Positions 59,768-64,000 of a stretch of DNA of 64,000 nucleotides are shown in pieces. Under the pieces are notes generated by a model. That model did not search any database. It saw only the letters and a list, made by a program, of their open reading frames with translations, and had not been told where the DNA came from. Source of the stretch: JBKPNJ01 sp963695705 (GTDB lineage: Bacteria; Actinomycetota; Actinomycetes; Propionibacteriales; Nocardioidaceae); assembly GCA_963695705.1 (NCBI GenBank), contig CAVOHB010000004.1, forward strand, positions 434,001-498,000. The letters are read 5' to 3'. Made by a program: the position numbers and the translations under genes. Position 1 is the stretch's first letter, and every line of letters begins with the position of its first letter.

Positions 59768-60564
59768 CGCCTCGGCTGATCGCCCTCGATATCGACGGAA
59801 CGCTGGTGGATGCCGAAGAGAATGTCTCGGCGGCCGTCCACGCCGCCGTCCAGGACGCGATGGCCGCCGGTGCTCACGTGGTGCTTTCCACCGGCCGGTC
59901 GGTCTTCGGTATCGGCCGGATCATCGACAAGCTCGCGCTGACGGGGGAGTACGGGATCGCGAGCAACGGCGCGGTGACGTTCACCTATCCGCCGATCGAG
60001 GTGGTATCGGCGGTCACCTTCGACGCCAGCGAAGCGGTGAGGATGCTGCTCGAGCATGTCCCGGACGCGCTGGTGGCAGTGGAGGTGGTTGGCCGGGGGT
60101 ACCGGGTCAACCGGCTGTTCCCCACCGGGGAGATCACCGGCGAGATGTGGCAGCAGCCGGTCGACGAGCTGGTGGCGGAACCGGTCACGCGCGTGATCAT
60201 CCGGGATCCCTCGGCCTCCGCCGAGGAGTTCATCGAGCTCGCCGGCAAGCTCGGCCTGCGCGGCACGAACTACTTCGTCGGCTATACGGCCTGGCTCGAT
60301 CTGGCCCCCGAGGGCGTCTCCAAGGCCTCGGGGCTGGCCGAGGTCGCGGACCGTCTCGGCGTGTCACCGGCGGAGGTGCTCGCGATCGGAGACGGCCGCA
60401 ACGACGTAGAGATGCTGGCCTGGGCCGGCCGCGGGGTGGCGATGGGCAATGCTCCGCTGACCGTCCAAGGGGTCGCCGACGACGTCACCGAGACGCTCGA
60501 GCGGGATGGGGTCGCGGTCGAGCTGAACCGCTGGTTCAGCCGGGACGGCTGGCCTCAGAGGTAG
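59764..60564 (+). CDS. HAD-superfamily (Cof-type) phosphatase
   Basis: 266 residues from TTG 59764, overlapping the serS stop. The HAD motifs are IALDIDGTL (nucleophile Asp), VVLSTGRS, LAPEGVSKASGLAEVADRLG (Lys), and AIGDGRNDVEMLAWAGRGVA (Asp pair). A C2-type cap with about 100 residues sits in between. It is a Mg-dependent phosphatase; sugar phosphates are the usual Cof-type substrates. It is co-translated with serS and converges on bpa with a 10-base overlap. Confidence 0.9.
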   Translation: MTPRLIALDIDGTLVDAEENVSAAVHAAVQDAMAAGAHVVLSTGRSVFGIGRIIDKLALTGEYGIASNGAVTFTYPPIEVVSAVTFDASEAVRMLLEHVPDALVAVEVVGRGYRVNRLFPTGEITGEMWQQPVDELVAEPVTRVIIRDPSASAEEFIELAGKLGLRGTNYFVGYTAWLDLAPEGVSKASGLAEVADRLGVSPAEVLAIGDGRNDVEMLAWAGRGVAMGNAPLTVQGVADDVTETLERDGVAVELNRWFSRDGWPQR

Positions 60565-61133
60565 AGACCGCCGGACGAGCCGTCCTCGCCCTGCTGCCCG
60601 GGGAGGTGACCCGGTGCCGTGCGACCCGGCATGCCGTCACCAGGCATGCTGCCGGAGGGCAGCGCGCGGCGCATCTGCTCCAGCTGCGCGCGGGCGGCCA
60701 TCTGCTGGGCGTAGATCGCCGTCTGGATGCCGTGGAACAGGCCCTCCAGCCAGCCGACCAGCTGCGCCTGCGCGATCCGAAGCTCCGCCTCCGACGGGAC
60801 CGAGTCGTTGAACGGAAGAGACAGCCGGTCGAGCTCCTCGACGAGCTCCGGCGCGAGGCCCTCCTCGAGCTCCTTGATCGATGCCTGATGGATCTCGCGC
60901 AACCGCTGCCGGCTCGCCTCGTCCAACGGCGCCGCCTTGACCTCCTCGAGCAGCTGGCGGATCATGCTGCCGATCCGCATCACCTTGGCCGGCTGCTCGA
61001 CAAGATCGGTCAGCGACCGCGCCGCCTCATCGGCGTCGCCCTGTTGCGGGCCAGGGTGTGCCATGGGCGCTCCGTCCGGCCCCACGACGACGACCTGGTG
61101 CTCCGGTTCCTGCTCCTGCTTGGGCGCGCTCAT
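60555..61133 (-). CDS. bpa: Bacterial proteasome activator
   Basis: 192 residues. The helical core VMRIGSMIRQLLEEVKAAPL, DEASRQRLREIHQASIKELE, LRIAQAQLVGWLEGLFHGIQ and TAIYAQQMAARAQLEQMR matches Bpa (PafE), and the protein ends in GGLYL, the C-terminal motif that docks into the 20S proteasome ring. It is an ATP-independent activator that opens the proteasome gate for unfolded proteins. Its presence implies a 20S proteasome elsewhere in the genome. Confidence 0.93.
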   Translation of the reverse strand: MSAPKQEQEPEHQVVVVGPDGAPMAHPGPQQGDADEAARSLTDLVEQPAKVMRIGSMIRQLLEEVKAAPLDEASRQRLREIHQASIKELEEGLAPELVEELDRLSLPFNDSVPSEAELRIAQAQLVGWLEGLFHGIQTAIYAQQMAARAQLEQMRRALPSGSMPGDGMPGRTAPGHLPGQQGEDGSSGGLYL

Positions 61134-61167
61134 CCCTCCACCATACGCATGCCGCTCGGCGGGCGAC

Positions 61168-62145
61168 CTACACAGTGAGCAGGATCTTGCCGATGTGGCT
61201 GCCGTCCTCCATCAGCCGGTGGGCCTCAGCCACCCGGTCCAGCGGCAGCGTGGTGTGGACGACCGGTTTCACCACTCCGTCGGCGACGAGCGGCCACACG
61301 TTCTCCCGTACGCTCGCCACGATCGCAGCTTTCTCCGCGGCGGGGCGGGCGCGCAGCGACGTCGCCATCACCGCCGCCCGCTTGCGCAGCAGCGCGTTGA
61401 TGTCGAGCTCGGCCTTGTTGCCACCCTGCATCCCGATGATCACCAGCCGGCCGGCGGTCGCCAGGGTGCGCACGTTGCGGTCGAGGTACTTCGCACCCAT
61501 GTTGTCGAGGATGACGTCGGCTCCGTGGCCCGCGGTTTCGACGCGTACCACCTCCACGAAGTCCTCGTCGTGGTAGTTGACGGCGACGTCGGCGCCGAGG
61601 TCCTTGAGCGCCGTGAGCTTCGCGGCCGAGCCGGCGGTCGTGAACACCGTGGCACCGACGGCCTTCGCCAGTTGGATCGCCATCGTCCCGATGCCGCTGC
61701 CGCCGCCGTGGACCAGGAAGTTCTCGCCCGTCTGGAGTGCGGCGAGCATGAAGGTGTTGGACCAGACGGTGCAGGCGACCTCCGGAAGAGCCGCCGCGGT
61801 GACCAGGTTGACCCCGCCGGGCACCGGAAGCAGCTGGCCGACCGGCGCTACGGCCTTGGTGGCATGAGCACCGCCCGAGAGCAGTGCACACACCTCGTCA
61901 CCTTCGGCCCATCCCTCGGCGCCGTCGCCGACCGCCGAGATCACCCCGGAGCACTCGAGGCCGAGCACGTCGGATATCCCCGGTGGCGCGGGGTAGTGGC
62001 CCATCCGCTGCATGATGTCCGCCCGGTTGAGTCCCGCCGCGACGACATCGATGACAACCTCGCCCTGGCCGGGCACCGGATCGGGAAGGTCGAGGACCCT
62101 CAGGACTTCGGGGCCGCCGGGCTCCGGGGCTTTCACCGCACGCAT
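61168..62145 (-). CDS. NAD(P)H-quinone oxidoreductase (PIG3-like, zinc-free MDR)
   Basis: 325 residues from ATG 62145 (MRAVKAPEPGG), with GTG 62151 an alternative. MDR fold without zinc ligands: VVAAGLNRADIMQRMGHYPA, PPGISDVLGLECSGVISAVG, FLVHGGGSGIGTMAIQLAKA for NADPH binding, and the C-terminal HRLMEDGSHIGKILLTV. PIG3-type enzymes reduce quinones with NADPH. It stands alone between bpa and the ADP-ribosylglycohydrolase. Confidence 0.9.
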   Translation of the reverse strand: MRAVKAPEPGGPEVLRVLDLPDPVPGQGEVVIDVVAAGLNRADIMQRMGHYPAPPGISDVLGLECSGVISAVGDGAEGWAEGDEVCALLSGGAHATKAVAPVGQLLPVPGGVNLVTAAALPEVACTVWSNTFMLAALQTGENFLVHGGGSGIGTMAIQLAKAVGATVFTTAGSAAKLTALKDLGADVAVNYHDEDFVEVVRVETAGHGADVILDNMGAKYLDRNVRTLATAGRLVIIGMQGGNKAELDINALLRKRAAVMATSLRARPAAEKAAIVASVRENVWPLVADGVVKPVVHTTLPLDRVAEAHRLMEDGSHIGKILLTV

Positions 62146-62190
62146 GCCCACAGGCTATGCGGGTTGGGCAGAGGTGACAGGCTTGGCCGC

Positions 62191-63198
62191 GTGGTGGAGC
62201 TGCGGCGGCGGGCGCTCGGTGCGTTCTATGGTCTCGCCGTCGGCGATGCGCTGGGGATGCCGACGCAGTTCCTGTCACGCCGCGCCGTCCGGGAGCTCTA
62301 CGGGGACACGATCACCGGCTTCGAGCCCGGCCCGGCCGTCAACGAGATCAGTGCCGGGATGCCGGCCGGGCGGGTCACCGACGACACCGAGCAGGCCGTG
62401 ATCCTCGCGCAGACACTCCTCGACGGTGACGGCACCGTGGACCAGCGGCTGCTGGCCGACCGGCTCCTGTCCTGGGAGCGGCAGATGATCAGGCTCGGCT
62501 CCGCGGACCTGCTGGGACCTTCCACCCGCCGGGCGCTACAGGCGCTGACCGCCGGAGGAGCGCTCGACGAGGTGGGTCGCTGGGGCGACACCAACGGCGC
62601 GGCCATGCGCATCACACCGGTTGGCATCGCGGCCGGTGCGGATCCGCTCGCGAAGCTGTGCCTCCTGGCGGCGGAGGCGAGCCGGCTCACTCACGGAACC
62701 GGCGTCGCCCTCGCGGGTGCCTGCGCGGTGGCCGCGGCCGTCAGTGCCGGGCTCGACGGAGCGGACCGGGCCGCTGTGGTCGAGATCGGGGTCGACGCGG
62801 CTGATGAAGGTGCCCGGCTCGGGCGATACATGGCCGGTGCCGACGTCGCCACCAGGATCGGATGGGCGGTCGGCCTGGTGGAGCACGCCGGCACCGCCGA
62901 CACGCTGGACCTCCTCGACCGGCTGATCGGTACCGGAGTCGCCACCCAGGAGTCCGTCCCGGCGGCATTCGCGGTGGTCGCCCGGTTCGGCGACGACCCG
63001 TGGGCTGCCTGCCTGCAGGCGGCCAGCCTGGGGGGCGACTCCGACACGATCGCGGCCATGGTCGGCGCGATGACCGGAGCACTGCACGGCGTCGACGCCT
63101 TCCCCGCCGGGGCGATCGCGGTGATCGACGGCGTCAACAGGCTCGACCTGACGTCCCTGGTCGACGGGCTGCTGCGCCTGCGGACGGCGAGCGGGTGA
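62191..63198 (+). CDS. ADP-ribosylglycohydrolase family protein
   Basis: 335 residues from GTG 62191 (a second GTG at 62194 is equally possible). The family motifs are present: GAFYGLAVGDALGMPTQFLS, the metal-binding VTDDTEQAVI, GRWGDTNGAAMRITPVG, and LGGDSDTIAAMVGAMTGALH (the C-terminal GGDSDT). It removes ADP-ribose or a related N-glycosyl group. It is directly coupled (GTGA) to a PfkB kinase, and this pairing suggests a nucleoside salvage role rather than protein de-ADP-ribosylation. Confidence 0.9.
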   Translation: MVELRRRALGAFYGLAVGDALGMPTQFLSRRAVRELYGDTITGFEPGPAVNEISAGMPAGRVTDDTEQAVILAQTLLDGDGTVDQRLLADRLLSWERQMIRLGSADLLGPSTRRALQALTAGGALDEVGRWGDTNGAAMRITPVGIAAGADPLAKLCLLAAEASRLTHGTGVALAGACAVAAAVSAGLDGADRAAVVEIGVDAADEGARLGRYMAGADVATRIGWAVGLVEHAGTADTLDLLDRLIGTGVATQESVPAAFAVVARFGDDPWAACLQAASLGGDSDTIAAMVGAMTGALHGVDAFPAGAIAVIDGVNRLDLTSLVDGLLRLRTASG

Positions 63199-64000
63199 CC
63201 CGACGGCTGGTCCTGGTCGGCAGCGTCATCGTCGACCTCGTCATGTATGTGGATCGCCTGCCGAGCAAGGGTTCCGACGTGATCGCCGAACGCTCGCTGA
63301 TCGCGGTGGGCGGTGGGCGGAACGTCCTCGTCGCCGCGCTGCGGCAGGGGCTCCCGGCCGTCTACGCCGGGCGGCACGGCGCCGGGCCGTTCGGCGAGCG
63401 GGTCCGATCGACGCTGGCCGACGACGGGATCGAGCTGCTCCTCGGGCCGGCCGACGGTGATGCCGACAGCGGCTATTGCATGGCGCTGGTGGAGCCCGAC
63501 GGGGAACGCACGTTCGCGACGACCATCGGCGTCGAGGGAGGTCTCACCGCATCGGATCTGGGCCGGATCGAGGTCGGCGACGAGGACTTCGTATACGTCT
63601 CCGGCTACGACCTGCTCTATCCGCACGGCCCGGTCATCGGCGACTGGGTGCAGCGACGCGTGGCCGGCACGCTCGTCGTCGACCCGTCCCCGCTGGCGGA
63701 CGAGATCGACTCCGACCTGCTGGACGCCGTACTGGATCGCGCCACCTGGGTCAGCCTCAACGAGCGCGAGGCGCAACTGCTCGGCAGCCGCGCCGATCGG
63801 GCCGCGTCCCTGTTGCTGCGACAGGGCGCGAACGGTTGCCTGGTGCGGCACGCGGGGACGTCTCGGCACGTCCCCGGCCTGTCCGTCCGGCTGGTCGACA
63901 GCAACGGGGCGGGCGACGCGCACGTGGGAGCATTCGTGGCGGCACTCGCCCGCGGCGACGACCCCGCCGACGCCGCCCGATGGGCGAACGCGGCGGCGGC
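63195..64000 (+). CDS. PfkB-family carbohydrate kinase (partial, cut by window end)
   Basis: GTG 63195 overlaps the hydrolase stop; 268 residues are visible. Opening RLVLVGSVIVDLVMYVDRLP, the first PfkB signature VGGGRNVLVAALRQGLPAVY, AGRHGAGPFGERVR, and the ATP/catalytic motif DSNGAGDAHVGAFVAALARG (Asp base in GAGD). The normal chain has about 300 residues, so roughly 30 are missing. It phosphorylates a sugar or nucleoside; with the glycohydrolase next door, a nucleoside or pseudouridine-like substrate is a reasonable guess. Confidence 0.88.
   Translation, partial: MTRRLVLVGSVIVDLVMYVDRLPSKGSDVIAERSLIAVGGGRNVLVAALRQGLPAVYAGRHGAGPFGERVRSTLADDGIELLLGPADGDADSGYCMALVEPDGERTFATTIGVEGGLTASDLGRIEVGDEDFVYVSGYDLLYPHGPVIGDWVQRRVAGTLVVDPSPLADEIDSDLLDAVLDRATWVSLNEREAQLLGSRADRAASLLLRQGANGCLVRHAGTSRHVPGLSVRLVDSNGAGDAHVGAFVAALARGDDPADAARWANAAA

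Overview
The window is high-GC actinobacterial DNA and almost fully coding. The evidence for an actinomycete is direct: a crgA-DUF881-pknB-pbpA-rodA-pstP-fhaB-fhaA cell-division and cell-wall block, a mycothiol-dependent formaldehyde dehydrogenase, a bacterial proteasome activator, a DLW-39 microprotein beside tRNA-Ala, and frequent GTG/TTG starts. Gene order is most like that of Propionibacteriales-type genomes, but I cannot place the organism below class level from sequence alone.

Region by region. 1-3.2 kb: end of a Rieske protein, an SRPBCC protein, a decayed NTF2-like fragment and a secreted endonuclease/exonuclease/phosphatase lipoprotein. 3.2-6.5 kb: DLW-39, tRNA-Ala(TGC), SURF1, a DUF3817 protein, a patatin remnant, and the pair mscR plus a metallo-beta-lactamase-fold hydrolase (formaldehyde detoxification). 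6.5-18.3 kb: cyclophilin, rhomboid, VOC protein, a DnaA-box pair, crgA, DUF881, then the tightly overlapping minus-strand operon fhaA-fhaB-pstP-rodA-pbpA-pknB (Ser/Thr phospho-signalling wired to elongation peptidoglycan synthesis), ending at tRNA-Leu(CAG). 18.3-21.3 kb: a small accessory patch with an integrase remnant next to tRNA-Leu, a GNAT acetyltransferase, a frameshifted DUF222 pseudogene and a striking His-rich repeat protein. 21.4-28.2 kb: PRC-barrel/DUF2382 stress protein, TetR regulator with its own promoter and a perfect 12-bp inverted repeat, glmS with a frameshifted neighbour, a membrane protein and an M13 peptidase.

28.2-39.3 kb: a leucine-catabolism type operon (acyl-CoA carboxylase beta and alpha, HMG-CoA lyase) that runs with a 19-nt gap into a cluster of four sulfotransferase-like genes (five domains, one of which has lost both recognisable PAPS-binding elements), followed by an EcsC-family gene. 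39.4-46.6 kb: aat, a small conserved protein, an Fpg/Nei glycosylase, an AAA ATPase behind a phased CTAG array, a TPP riboswitch controlling an NCS1 transporter (probable hydroxymethylpyrimidine uptake), a glycerophosphodiesterase and a DUF5926/SEC-C protein. 46.6-55.2 kb: a probable seven-gene minus-strand transcription unit larB-larC-GDT1-murJ-glycosyltransferase-membrane phosphatase-like protein-arcA. 55.4-64 kb: pheA, DUF4446, a PAP2/DAG-kinase fusion, serS, a HAD phosphatase, bpa, a quinone oxidoreductase, an ADP-ribosylglycohydrolase and a truncated PfkB kinase.

The least explained items are the five-domain sulfotransferase cluster with its apparent pseudo-domain, the ATPGNPIH His-rich repeat protein, the CTAG array ahead of the ATPase, and the coupling of a GDT1-type metal transporter to the nickel-pincer genes. 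I see no CRISPR array, no intact insertion sequence and no intact prophage.
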